A stretch of 64,000 nucleotides of DNA, from positions 4,836,001-4,900,000 of the forward strand of contig CP087563.1 in assembly GCA_020974905.1 (NCBI GenBank), written 5' to 3'. Position 1 is the first letter of the stretch. Each line of letters starts with the position of its first letter. The notes below the pieces were generated by a model, which worked only from the letters and a program-made list of their open reading frames with translations, was not told the origin of the DNA and did not search any database. The translations under genes were made by a program, and so were the position numbers. This stretch comes from Planctomycetes bacterium syqfu (GTDB taxonomy: Bacteria > Planctomycetota > Phycisphaerae > Phycisphaerales > Phycisphaeraceae). This document shows positions 18,061 to 26,358 of the stretch, one piece after another.

Positions 18061-18773
18061 AAATAAGAAAGCAATCTTATCCGTGTCATGCTTCGTGCGC
18101 ATTCACACTTGTAGAAGCTTTGGCTGTGATTGTTGTGGTTCTGCTCCTCGTGTTTTTGTTCATGCCAAGATTGTCTCATGATCATGGACGCTCAGCTCGT
18201 ATGATGCAGGATGTGTCGCAAGTCCGCGGTCTTCATCGTGTGATGCTGATGTTTTCAGAGACGAATAACGGTTACTTCCCGGGGATGAATGCCAGGGGTG
18301 AGTTGCTTGATGATGACACTGTCGCGAATCGTTACATGCTGATGCTCAAGGACAATTACGTTGTCCCGGCGTATCTGATCAGCCCGATTGATAAACGCAA
18401 AAAGCCATGGGAGCAAGGGCCGTTGACGACTGCAAATTATTCCTTTGCACTGCTGAATCTGTCGGTCAACGATTCACCACGACTTGATGAATGGAAGGAC
18501 ACGCAAAACGCCAATGCGATTGCCATCTCAGGCCGAATGTATGGCAAAGACAGCAAAGGGAAAATGCTTTGCCCATGGCCCAGATCCAATGGTGAATGGA
18601 TAGGTAGTGTCGGTTGGAATGATAACCACGTCACCTTCGAAGCAACACATGACCGGCTGGATACACAGTACGGTGATCAGTCGTTTGAGAATGACAATCT
18701 CTTTGACACCGTCGGTGCATCAATGGTGTATCAGGGAATGGACGGCATCATTGACTCGGAGAGTGGGCAATGA
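18057..18773 (+). CDS. pseudopilin-like protein, cluster 1 member C
   Basis: Most divergent in its middle, 238 residues. CAFTLVEALAVIVVVLLLVF keeps Glu at +5 but has Ala at -1. It has MLMFSETNNGYFPGMN in place of the LVLFSQGNNTYYPG block and DTQNANAIAISGR in place of DTSNSEAVVISDR. The C-terminal 37 residues (WNDNHVTFEATHDRLDTQYG onward) are nearly identical to member B, at DNA level too. Overlaps both neighbours by ATGA. Confidence 0.78.
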   Translation: MKIRKQSYPCHASCAFTLVEALAVIVVVLLLVFLFMPRLSHDHGRSARMMQDVSQVRGLHRVMLMFSETNNGYFPGMNARGELLDDDTVANRYMLMLKDNYVVPAYLISPIDKRKKPWEQGPLTTANYSFALLNLSVNDSPRLDEWKDTQNANAIAISGRMYGKDSKGKMLCPWPRSNGEWIGSVGWNDNHVTFEATHDRLDTQYGDQSFENDNLFDTVGASMVYQGMDGIIDSESGQ

Positions 18774-19465
18774 AGCGAAGGTATCTTGCATTTACGTTTG
18801 TTGAGTTTGTTTGTGTCTGCTGCTGCCTTATTGTGATGATGGCGCTCATACTCATTGCAAATCAGAAACGTTCGCCCAGTAGAAGTCAGATGCTTAACTC
18901 TGTTATTCTACGTTCGGTGCACACAGCTTTGGTTTTATATTCTCAAGGCAATGCAGGTTATTTCCCGGGGATGGATTACCGTGGGAATATACTTCCGGAT
19001 AGCAGTGTGGCACATCGCTATCAGATTATTCTCGAGAACGAGTATATAACTCCTAAAGATTTAATCAGTCCTGATGAGACAGTGGATAAATATCTGTGGA
19101 AAGCGGGTCGTGTTACATCTGACATGTATTCATTTTCGTTATTAAATTTATCAGATAAAAAGTCATCTCGCCTCAATGAATGGCGGGATACGTCTAACTC
19201 TGAAGCGGCTGTGGCATGCAATCGAGGTATTGCCAATGGAGCAAATCATGCGATCCGAGCAATTCACACCCAGCCAGAACTTGGACTGACAGAATGGCGT
19301 GGGAGTATTGCGTTTAATGATAATCACGTCACCTTCGAGGCTACACATGATCAACTGGATACCAACTATGGTGACGAATCATTTGAGAATGACAATCTCT
19401 TTGACACCGTCGGTGCATCAATGGTGTATGAAGGGGTTGATCAAATCGTCGATTCGGATGAGTGA
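18770..19465 (+). CDS. pseudopilin-like protein, cluster 1 member D
   Basis: Last gene of the cluster, 231 residues. The N-terminal helix LAFTFVEFVCVCCCLIVMMA is Cys-rich and far from the pseudopilin consensus; Glu remains at +5 and the residue before Phe is Ala. More AT-rich than its neighbours in the 5' two thirds, whereas the 3' 110 bp is again nearly identical to members B and C. The start overlaps the previous stop (ATGA). A bidirectional terminator follows. Confidence 0.76.
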   Translation: MKRRYLAFTFVEFVCVCCCLIVMMALILIANQKRSPSRSQMLNSVILRSVHTALVLYSQGNAGYFPGMDYRGNILPDSSVAHRYQIILENEYITPKDLISPDETVDKYLWKAGRVTSDMYSFSLLNLSDKKSSRLNEWRDTSNSEAAVACNRGIANGANHAIRAIHTQPELGLTEWRGSIAFNDNHVTFEATHDQLDTNYGDESFENDNLFDTVGASMVYEGVDQIVDSDE

Positions 19466-19480
19466 TGTATAAATACGAAA

Positions 19481-19512
19481 ACAGGCGCGTGATCATTGTG
19501 TCACGCGCCTGT
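19481..19512. terminator. bidirectional terminator between pseudopilin cluster 1 and valS
   Basis: Perfect stem ACAGGCGCGTGA / TCACGCGCCTGT with an 8-nt loop, with A-rich sequence on the left and T-rich on the right. It lies between convergent genes. Confidence 0.85.
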
Positions 19513-19573
19513 TAATATTGATATTCGGCTCACATGCGGCCTTGCATAGATGTTTCTGTGAGACTTCCGGGGT

Positions 19574-22500
19574 TTACAAACTCGCTAACTGCTGCTTGAG
19601 TGATTCGAGTTCGGCTTGTTTGGCTGTGAGTTGGTCGCGGGTCTGTTGCACCAGGTGTGCAGGTGCTTTTTCCGCATAACTCGGATTGGCTAAACGACCT
19701 TCCAGACCCTTGGCCTGTTTTTCGGCATCGGCAATCAACTTCGTCAAGCGTTCCTTTTCTTCGTCCGCGTTGACCAGATCATGCAAGTAAACTTCCATGT
19801 CACCGAGTACCGCGCTGGCGGCGTTCTGCGGTTTAGCGATGTCCGCAGCAACGCTCAACTCACTGATCGCAGCGAACGTTTTGAGCAAGCCCCCGGAAGT
19901 GGTCAACCGGCTTGCATTGTCACCACTGGCTTTGATCGAACAGACCACCTGCTGGCGGGGCGGAATCTTGTAGGCTGTCCGCACCTGACGCACTGCGGTT
20001 ACCACGTCGACGAGCAGGTCAAACTCCTTAAGCGATCCCGTGTCGATGATTGATTTATCAGCAATCGGCCAGGCAGCTTTCACCAGTAAATCACTTGCAG
20101 GTAACTCTAAACCTTCCACACCACGCTGTGGCACGACATCGTTCAAACGCTCCCACAACTTCTCGGTGATGTAGGGCATCGCGGGATGCAGCAAACGCAA
20201 AATGGTGTCGAGCACCGTTGCCAACACGTTGGCCTGCGCGGGATTGGTTTTGATCGTCGGCTTGACGGCTTCAATGTACCAGTCGCAGAAGTCACGCCAG
20301 ATGAAGTCATACAGACCATCGGCATACGGCTTGAACTCGTAGCCCTTGATCGCCTTGGTGGTCGAGGCAATGGTCTGAGCTAAACGCGAGAGAATCCACT
20401 TGTCTGCAAGCGTCAGCTCGCCACTACCGGCTTCGCCTTGAAGTTCTTCAATGTTCGACAGGCTGAAGCGCACCGCGTTCCAAAGCTTGTTGGCGAAGTT
20501 TCGGCCAAGGTCGAATTTTTCACTGGTGTTGCGGGCGGCGGGCATGTCATCCGTCGGAGCCTGTTTGCCCGAAGCCACGCCGTAGCTGGAGACCATCTTT
20601 TTGCCCTTGGCCGATGGACTGTCCTGCACCGGTGCAGCGACCTTGTGGCCACGTCCATCACCGACATACTTGGGCGTAAAGCTCTCGCCGGTGTGCGGGC
20701 AAACCATATCCACCGGCAAGCGAACGTCCTGCGTCTGCGTGGTCATGCTTGCCAACGTGAAGCGCATCGCATCACTGCCATGCGAGTGAATGATGTCGAA
20801 CGGGTCGACGCCATTACCCAGTGATTTACTCATCTTCTGGCCGTGTCCGTCCTGAATCATCGCGTGGATGAAGACGTCCTTAAACGGCAGATCACCGCCC
20901 CGGAAGTATTTATTGAACATGACCATTCGCGAAACCCACAACGTGATGATCTCACGCGCGGTACACAGCACCGTCGACGGGTTCCACGTCTTGAGCACTT
21001 CGGTTTCTTCCGGCCAACCCATCGTCGACATCGGCCAGAGTCCGGAGCTGAACCAGGTATCGAGGACGTCGGGGTCTTGGGTTGGTCTTCCGTGTAACAT
21101 TTTGGCTACTGCTTGGGCTGCAGCACAGATGTCTTCTTTGTCGTTGATAATCTCGGGAACTGATTCACCTTCCAATGGTGTTCCGGGTGTATGCATAGTT
21201 GCATCTTCGGTTATCAGTAAACACATTTTCTCAAAGTATTCACGTGCGTCATGATCATCACGAACACAGATGTAGACTTTAAAATCACTGCTTTCCCATT
21301 GACCAGTTGCGCAGTAATGATGAGGCTTGTTAATACTCAATGCGAACTTGTCGAGACGTTCTTGCAGTGTTTTAAGGTAACTCTCACCATTGTCATCTTC
21401 TGAACAAGAGGGGAATGGGTCTGATGGATCATTCGAGACTTCAGCAAGTGTACTCCACACCGGTATCCGGTGCCCCCACCACAGTTGGCGGCTGATACAC
21501 CAATCACGAATGTTCTCATGCCATGATTGGAAATTCTTGGCATAGCGCGGGGGATAGAACGTCAACTCGCCGGTGTCTTCGGTGAAGCTTTCGCCCTCTT
21601 TCCAGACGCAGCCTTCGGACTTCTGGCGTTGGGAGGGGGACATGGCATTGAGTGCTGCACCTGCAAGGCGATCATCGGTGACCTTCACATACCACTGGTC
21701 GGACAGGTAGGGTTCGACGGGAACGTGGGAGCGATAGCTGTGGCCGACGCTGTGTTTGTAGGGTTTCTTTTCGACGAACAGATCGTTGGCTTCGAACCAT
21801 TTGATGATCATTTTGCGAGCTTCATCGCGTGACTTGCCAACAAATTGCTGGAGTTCTTCAATTTCTTCGGGCTTCTCCGACTCGGGCCAACCGTGGGTGA
21901 TGCTGATGCTGCCGTCCAATGCCATGACGTTGATGATGGGTAGATCGTGACGCTGACCGATCATGTAGTCGTTTGGATCGTGGGCAGGCGTCACCTTCAA
22001 AAAGCCGGAGGCGAATTTTGCTTTTTCGTCGGAGGATTCGGGATCACCGATCACGACGTAGTCATCACCGATGATGGGGATGATGCGGTCAACGATGGGC
22101 AGCTTCACGTATTGGCCGATGGTGTGTTTGTTTTTCGGATCGTCGGGGTTCACTGCGACGGCCGTATCGCCGAGCATGGTTTCGGGGCGCGTGGTGGCAA
22201 CGGTGGCAAACTCGCCGGTGAGATTGCCATCTTGATCACAGATCGGATACTTCATGTAATAGAAGAAGCCGTCGATGTCGCGCATTTCGACTTCGTCGTC
22301 GGCCAATGCGGTTTGGGTGGCGGGGTCCCAGTTGACCAAGCGTTTGCCACGATAGATCAGGCCGTCTTTGAAGAGTTTGAAGAACGCTTCACGCACGGCC
22401 TTGGCACAGGTTTCGTCCATGGTGAATCGCTGGCGATCCCAGTCACACGAACAACCCATCGCTTTGAGTTGGTCGGTGATGCGGCCTTCGTATTCGTCTT

Positions 22501-22891
22501 TCCAATCCTGCACCAGCGCGATGAACTTGTCGCGGCCACCTTTGCCTTCAAGTTCCATCTGCTTGTGTTCTTTGAGGGCGGGCTTGCCTTCAGCTTGCAG
22601 ACGTTTGTCGACGACGGTTTGGGTTGCGATGCCTGCGTGGTCCGTGCCCGGCATCCACATGGCATTAAAACCAGCCATACGGTGATAGCGAGTGAGGATG
22701 TCCTGCAAGGTGTTGTTGAGCGCGTGACCCATGTGCAATGCAGCGGTGACATTCGGCGGCGGGATGACGATGGAATAGGGAACACCCTTATCTTCAGGCG
22801 TTGCATGGAAGGCATTAGCGTCATTCCAAAGTTTGGTGATATCCGGCTCGACATCGGCCGGGACATACATGGAGGCAAGTTCGCTGCTCAT
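19574..22891 (-). CDS. valS: valyl-tRNA synthetase
   Basis: Class I synthetase of 1105 residues charging tRNA-Val. The HIGH-type motif is PPPNVTAALHMGHALNNTLQD (about 45-65) and the KMSKS motif is QKMSKSLGNG. The editing (CP1) region, DTWFSSGLWP and the C-terminal coiled-coil arm are all present. It is longer than typical bacterial ValRS (about 950). One extra segment lies between GHRIPVW (about 472) and DPDVLDTWFSSGLW (about 603), another between DVRLP and GRNFANKLWNA. The first insert is AT-rich (about 21100-21440) relative to the rest. Start ATG at 22891; 16 upstream in-frame codons look non-coding. Confidence 0.95.
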   Translation of the reverse strand: MSSELASMYVPADVEPDITKLWNDANAFHATPEDKGVPYSIVIPPPNVTAALHMGHALNNTLQDILTRYHRMAGFNAMWMPGTDHAGIATQTVVDKRLQAEGKPALKEHKQMELEGKGGRDKFIALVQDWKDEYEGRITDQLKAMGCSCDWDRQRFTMDETCAKAVREAFFKLFKDGLIYRGKRLVNWDPATQTALADDEVEMRDIDGFFYYMKYPICDQDGNLTGEFATVATTRPETMLGDTAVAVNPDDPKNKHTIGQYVKLPIVDRIIPIIGDDYVVIGDPESSDEKAKFASGFLKVTPAHDPNDYMIGQRHDLPIINVMALDGSISITHGWPESEKPEEIEELQQFVGKSRDEARKMIIKWFEANDLFVEKKPYKHSVGHSYRSHVPVEPYLSDQWYVKVTDDRLAGAALNAMSPSQRQKSEGCVWKEGESFTEDTGELTFYPPRYAKNFQSWHENIRDWCISRQLWWGHRIPVWSTLAEVSNDPSDPFPSCSEDDNGESYLKTLQERLDKFALSINKPHHYCATGQWESSDFKVYICVRDDHDAREYFEKMCLLITEDATMHTPGTPLEGESVPEIINDKEDICAAAQAVAKMLHGRPTQDPDVLDTWFSSGLWPMSTMGWPEETEVLKTWNPSTVLCTAREIITLWVSRMVMFNKYFRGGDLPFKDVFIHAMIQDGHGQKMSKSLGNGVDPFDIIHSHGSDAMRFTLASMTTQTQDVRLPVDMVCPHTGESFTPKYVGDGRGHKVAAPVQDSPSAKGKKMVSSYGVASGKQAPTDDMPAARNTSEKFDLGRNFANKLWNAVRFSLSNIEELQGEAGSGELTLADKWILSRLAQTIASTTKAIKGYEFKPYADGLYDFIWRDFCDWYIEAVKPTIKTNPAQANVLATVLDTILRLLHPAMPYITEKLWERLNDVVPQRGVEGLELPASDLLVKAAWPIADKSIIDTGSLKEFDLLVDVVTAVRQVRTAYKIPPRQQVVCSIKASGDNASRLTTSGGLLKTFAAISELSVAADIAKPQNAASAVLGDMEVYLHDLVNADEEKERLTKLIADAEKQAKGLEGRLANPSYAEKAPAHLVQQTRDQLTAKQAELESLKQQLASL

Positions 22892-22924
22892 GGCGTGAGT
22901 CTTTCGTGCGTTGTGAGTCTTCAA

Positions 22925-22963
22925 AAAAAATAGGGGCACGATCGTGGTGTGATCAGTGCCCCT
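22925..22963 (-). terminator. rho-independent terminator of the leuC-like gene
   Basis: Read on the minus strand, AGGGGCAC...GTGCCCCT forms an 8-bp stem followed by about eight T residues, 37 nt after the leuC-like stop and before valS. Confidence 0.88.
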
Positions 22964-22999
22964 GAGATTGTAAGTGAAATTAAGTCAGGTTACCGGGGC

Positions 23000-24415
23000 T
23001 TAACAGACACCAGCGGTGCCGGTTTGGATCGGCTCGCTGACGTATTCGCGGGGGTCGGTGACTTTGCCGGTGAGTGCGGATGCGGCAGCGGTCAGCGGGC
23101 TTGCGAGATACACGCCTGCTTCCTTGTGACCCATGCGGCCGGGGAAGTTGCGGTTGGTGGTGCTGATGCAGTTCATCGGCTCGTTGAGACGACCAAAGGT
23201 ATCCTGCGGGCCGCCAAGACATGCGGCACAGCTTGCGGCGCCGAGCATGCAACCGGCATCGACAAGAATCTGTTCGATACACTTGTCACCGGGGCCGACC
23301 GGTTCGCCATTGAGTCCCAGACGTTTCATGTCTGAGTGCACTTCGGTTGAGCCGGGGACAACGAAGGTCGGAATTTTGACCTGGTTACCATTGAGGATGT
23401 TGGCTGCGAAGATCATGTCGGTGATCTTGCCACCGGTGCAGGAACCGATGTACGCACGGTCGAGTTTCACGTCGGAGCATTCGCGGGCGGTCTTGGTGTT
23501 GTCCGGCGAATGCGGTGCAGCGACGAGTGGCTCGAAGCTGCCAAGGTCCCATTCGGCTTCGAAGTCATACTCCGCGCCTTCGTCTTCGGTGTAGACGGTC
23601 CAGTCGGGACGATTGGAACGTGCACGAACGTATTCGAGTGTCTTTTCGTCGACGTCGCAGATACCGTTTTTGCCACCGGCTTCGATCGCCATGTTGGTCA
23701 GGGTCATGCGGTCTTCGAGGGTCAGCGAGCTGATGCCGCTGCCGGTGAAGTACATGGCTTTGTAGGTTGCGCCGGAGAAGCCGATGCGACCGATGACAGC
23801 GAGGATCAAGTCCTTGGCGGTGAGGTAGGCAGGGATATCACCATGGAAGGTGAACTTCATGGTCGGCGGGACCTTGAGCCAGGTCTTGCCGGTGCCCATG
23901 GCAAATGCTGCATCGGTGTTACCCACGCCGGTGGAGAACTGACCGAAAGCGCCTGCGGTGCAGGTGTGGCTATCGGTGCCGAGCATGATTTCGCCGGGAC
24001 GACAGTGACCTTCTTCAGGCAGGGCCTTGTGGCAAACACCCTTGTAGGAGGTCTTGTTCGGATCGCGGTACGGGTTGGGCATGCCGCTACCCGCTTCGGT
24101 GTTCAGGAAGTCAGGGTCGTAGTAGTATTTGATGCCCTGTTCCTTCACGAAGTCGCGGAGGATTTGAATATTGCGGTGACACTTGTCTTCAGCCGTGAAG
24201 ATGTAATGATCGGGGATGATGGGGATGCGGGTGTTGTCCCAGACCTTGGCATCTTTGCCGAATTTTTCCTTGAAGATACCGATGGTTCCCGGGCCACAGA
24301 CGTCATGGGTCATCAGGATATCGACATCGACCCACACGTTTTCACCAGGGGTCACTTCGGTCTTACCGGCATGGGCGGCAAGGATCTTTTCGGTCATCGT
24401 CATCGGACGGGCCAT
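23000..24415 (-). CDS. leuC: 3-isopropylmalate dehydratase large subunit (aconitase superfamily)
   Basis: Fe-S hydro-lyase of 471 residues. In leucine synthesis LeuC with LeuD isomerises 2-isopropylmalate to 3-isopropylmalate. Visible are DIGxD-type segment VDILMTHDVCGPG, LGTDSHTCTAGAFGQFSTGVGNTDAA, the 4Fe-4S ligand Cys in IGSCTGGK and the pair in SCAACLGG, and TTNRNFPGRMGH. The CAACLGG loop suits the LeuC/homoaconitase group, so homoaconitase or methylthioalkylmalate-type isomerase cannot be excluded. No leuD is adjacent. The ATG at 24415 has an AGGAG site; the frame is open upstream. Confidence 0.85.
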   Translation of the reverse strand: MARPMTMTEKILAAHAGKTEVTPGENVWVDVDILMTHDVCGPGTIGIFKEKFGKDAKVWDNTRIPIIPDHYIFTAEDKCHRNIQILRDFVKEQGIKYYYDPDFLNTEAGSGMPNPYRDPNKTSYKGVCHKALPEEGHCRPGEIMLGTDSHTCTAGAFGQFSTGVGNTDAAFAMGTGKTWLKVPPTMKFTFHGDIPAYLTAKDLILAVIGRIGFSGATYKAMYFTGSGISSLTLEDRMTLTNMAIEAGGKNGICDVDEKTLEYVRARSNRPDWTVYTEDEGAEYDFEAEWDLGSFEPLVAAPHSPDNTKTARECSDVKLDRAYIGSCTGGKITDMIFAANILNGNQVKIPTFVVPGSTEVHSDMKRLGLNGEPVGPGDKCIEQILVDAGCMLGAASCAACLGGPQDTFGRLNEPMNCISTTNRNFPGRMGHKEAGVYLASPLTAAASALTGKVTDPREYVSEPIQTGTAGVC

Positions 24416-24831
24416 CGGCTCATCTCCTGCACATCGCAGTTGAGGGTTAACGAATACATTTCCACCAATTCGACGCCCTGCAACGGTTCGGAGTCGAGCA
24501 AAGCGAGCCATATATGGTAGCAGCACCCCTGGAAATTGGGAAGTGGGGGGATCGGAATTAAACCTGTTGCAGTGTGATTTGCACGATTCAGGCGAGCCGC
24601 GGTGTGTCACCGCGGGGTTGAGCGAAGCTCAAAATTGCGTGTGTGATGTGACATTGACAGTCATTTCTTGACCTGCGGTCAATCCCGCCGCGACACGCGC
24701 CGGCTCGCCTGAATCCTGATGTTGTACATTGTTAGAAACCCAATCAAACTTGATGAGTATATATTTATTGTTATTTGTCGGATAAAATGTTACGTGTGTT
24801 TGTTTTTGATTTTTGATCACTTGTTCAGTCG
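24416..24831. other. intergenic gap with an inverted-repeat element
   Basis: This 416-nt divergent gap must hold the leuC promoter. Most of it is the inverted repeat at 24585-24715, followed by an AT-rich stretch to the CHAD gene. No gene or consensus promoter is recognised. Confidence 0.5.
24585..24715. repeat. GATTCAGGCGAGCCG inverted-repeat element, copy 1
   Basis: Outer arms GATTCAGGCGAGCCG (24585-24599) and CGGCTCGCCTGAATC (24701-24715) are perfect complements. Inner GC-rich hairpins include GGTGTGTCACC and GAGCGAAGCTC. A related copy lies at 31336-31459, sharing the GAGCGAAGCTCAAA core. Confidence 0.85.
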
Positions 24832-25736
24832 ATGCCCATGCCCAGAATCCCGCTGACATTTGAGCAAATCCGCCAGCGTGTGTTGTCCGCCATCACCGAC
24901 TGTCAGGCGATGGCCAGTGACCCCACGCGAAACGACCCCGCGGTGATCCACGACCTGCGGACCACCGGCAAGCGACTGCGTGCCTGGGGTAGACTCATGC
25001 GCGAAGTCTGGGGCGATGAGACCTGGCGCACGACCGACCACTGGGTGCGCGCATGTGTCGCCTGCTGGCTGGCCCCCGTGATCAGCATGTCCATCAGCAA
25101 ACCCTCAACCAACTCGCCCAGGCCAGCCAGGACCGCCAGAAGACCAAGACCATGGGCAGTGTCGCCATCCTTCAGGAACACTGGACCACTTTGGGAACGC
25201 AAGACGATCAACCTGCTGATGCTCAACTCGATTGGCAGCGCATCGCCGACCTGTTGAGCTTTGCCTACGAGCATTGGCTCAATCACCCCATGGATGACCT
25301 CACCCTCAAGCAGCAGCAACGCTGCCTCGCTACCCGTTTCCAACACACCTACGCCAAAGCAAGACGCTTGGGTAAACAAGTCCAGGCTGATGCCCTCAAC
25401 AGTGACCCGGTGTTATGCCACCGCTTCCGCAAATGGGTCAAGCATCTGCTCTATCAATTGGAACTATTAGCCGAGTACAACCCCGACCTCAAAAAGCTCA
25501 ACAAACTCCGCAGCAAACTCAAAACCATCGCAGACGATCTGGGCGATCATCACGACCTTTCAGAACTATCCGATCAAATCCACGAACGTACCAATGAGCT
25601 GGATGACAAAGCCGTCAAACGCGTCATCAAACTCATGCGCCAAGAGCAGTCGGATTTACTCACCCACGCGATGAAAAAATTCCGACAAGTATTCGAAGAG
25701 AAGTCGGAGACGTGGGTGAAGGGGTTGAGTAAGTGA
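24832..25736 (+). pseudogene. CHAD-domain protein, frameshifted
   Basis: CHAD domains are conserved-His helical bundles that bind polyphosphate or associate with its granules. The first frame (24832 to about 25050) gives the N-terminal helices with HDLRTTGKRLRAWGRLM. The second frame, usable from about 25050 to 25736, resumes with RLLAGPRDQHVHQQTLNQL, the next expected CHAD block, and ends with HRFRKWVKHLLYQLELL and DDLGDHHDLSEL. The two parts join only if one nucleotide is gained near 25040-25055. Both halves are otherwise well preserved, so this is a recent frameshift or sequencing error. Start at ATG 24832 or 24838. Confidence 0.75.
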
Positions 25737-25759
25737 TGAAAAACGCAATGCGGTTTCAG

Positions 25760-25776
25760 CGACACGTGGTGTCGCA
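25760..25776. terminator. hairpin after the CHAD gene
   Basis: GCGACAC-GTG-GTGTCGC is a perfect 7-bp stem with a 3-nt loop, followed a few bases later by ATTTTC. It may end the CHAD transcript, though the T run is weak. Confidence 0.4.
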
Positions 25777-25897
25777 GCTATTTTCAAAAACGAACATACG
25801 TCGCATCTTAACGCATCAACAATAGCTGCATCACTGTGTAATGCTGTTGCATCGAAGATGCAAAAGATCAGGATGAGTAAAATGAGTGATAAAATCA

Positions 25898-26227
25898 CTA
25901 AAGAAGACTCATGAAAATGTACATACTGGTTGCTAGCCAGATAATCAATGTGGCAAAAAAGATACCGGCTTTATGCTTGCTTGTAATGAAAAAATAAATC
26001 AACGGGCAGTAGAGGCAACTCATAAACATTAAAGCATCAAACCAAATACTTCGGCTGAGATATATTATTCCAAAGGGGCCAAGAATAAATAATGGAATCT
26101 CTGTAAATAAATTGATATGCAGGTTGCTGTGTAGAAATTTAAAGCACACATTTAAGACTATAAATATTGCGGTAATGAGCAGCAGTATTGGTAAACTATG
26201 CTTTCTTGTAGCTTTTTCTGGATTCAT
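25898..26227 (-). CDS. small membrane protein of unknown function
   Basis: Protein of 109 residues with three or four hydrophobic segments (about 14-33, 43-60, 65-83 and 88-107) and no recognised domain. AT-rich, unlike leuC or lpxB. The start at 26227 is chosen for its GGGGGA site within TTATTCGGGGGA, also found before the membrane-protein gene near 37622; the frame is open 29 codons further upstream into a decayed lpxB-like sequence. No function is proposed. Confidence 0.6.
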   Translation of the reverse strand: MNPEKATRKHSLPILLLITAIFIVLNVCFKFLHSNLHINLFTEIPLFILGPFGIIYLSRSIWFDALMFMSCLYCPLIYFFITSKHKAGIFFATLIIWLATSMYIFMSLL

Positions 26228-26259
26228 TATTCCCCCGAATAAAATTCTTATATCAAAGT

Positions 26260-26330
26260 CGTTGTAATAATTGATCCGCGGCTTCGACTGAAAAGACTTT
26301 CTCATCAAACGCACTGGTCACCTTGCCTAA
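26260..26330 (-). pseudogene. decayed duplicate of the lpxB 3' end
   Basis: Read on the minus strand, about 26265-26325 translates to LGKVTSAFDEKVFSVEAADQLL, closely matching the lpxB C-terminus LAKVISAFEGKVFSTEAADKLL encoded at about 29190-29260. The nucleotide match is roughly three quarters or more over about 65 bases. It has no intact gene of its own. The intervening 2.9 kb carries the 911-residue AT-rich gene, so this segment looks inserted next to, or duplicated with, the lpxB end. Confidence 0.7.
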
Positions 26331-26358
26331 CTACGATTCTCAGTGCTGGTAAGTCGCA

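Noticed and set aside
21947-22933. 328-codon open frame on the plus strand opposite valS
   Set aside because: Antisense to catalytic parts of ValRS, His/Val/Gly-rich as expected from reverse reading of biased codons.
23510-24520. 336-codon open frame on the plus strand opposite the leuC-like gene
   Set aside because: Antisense to conserved aconitase motifs; no homology-like motif.
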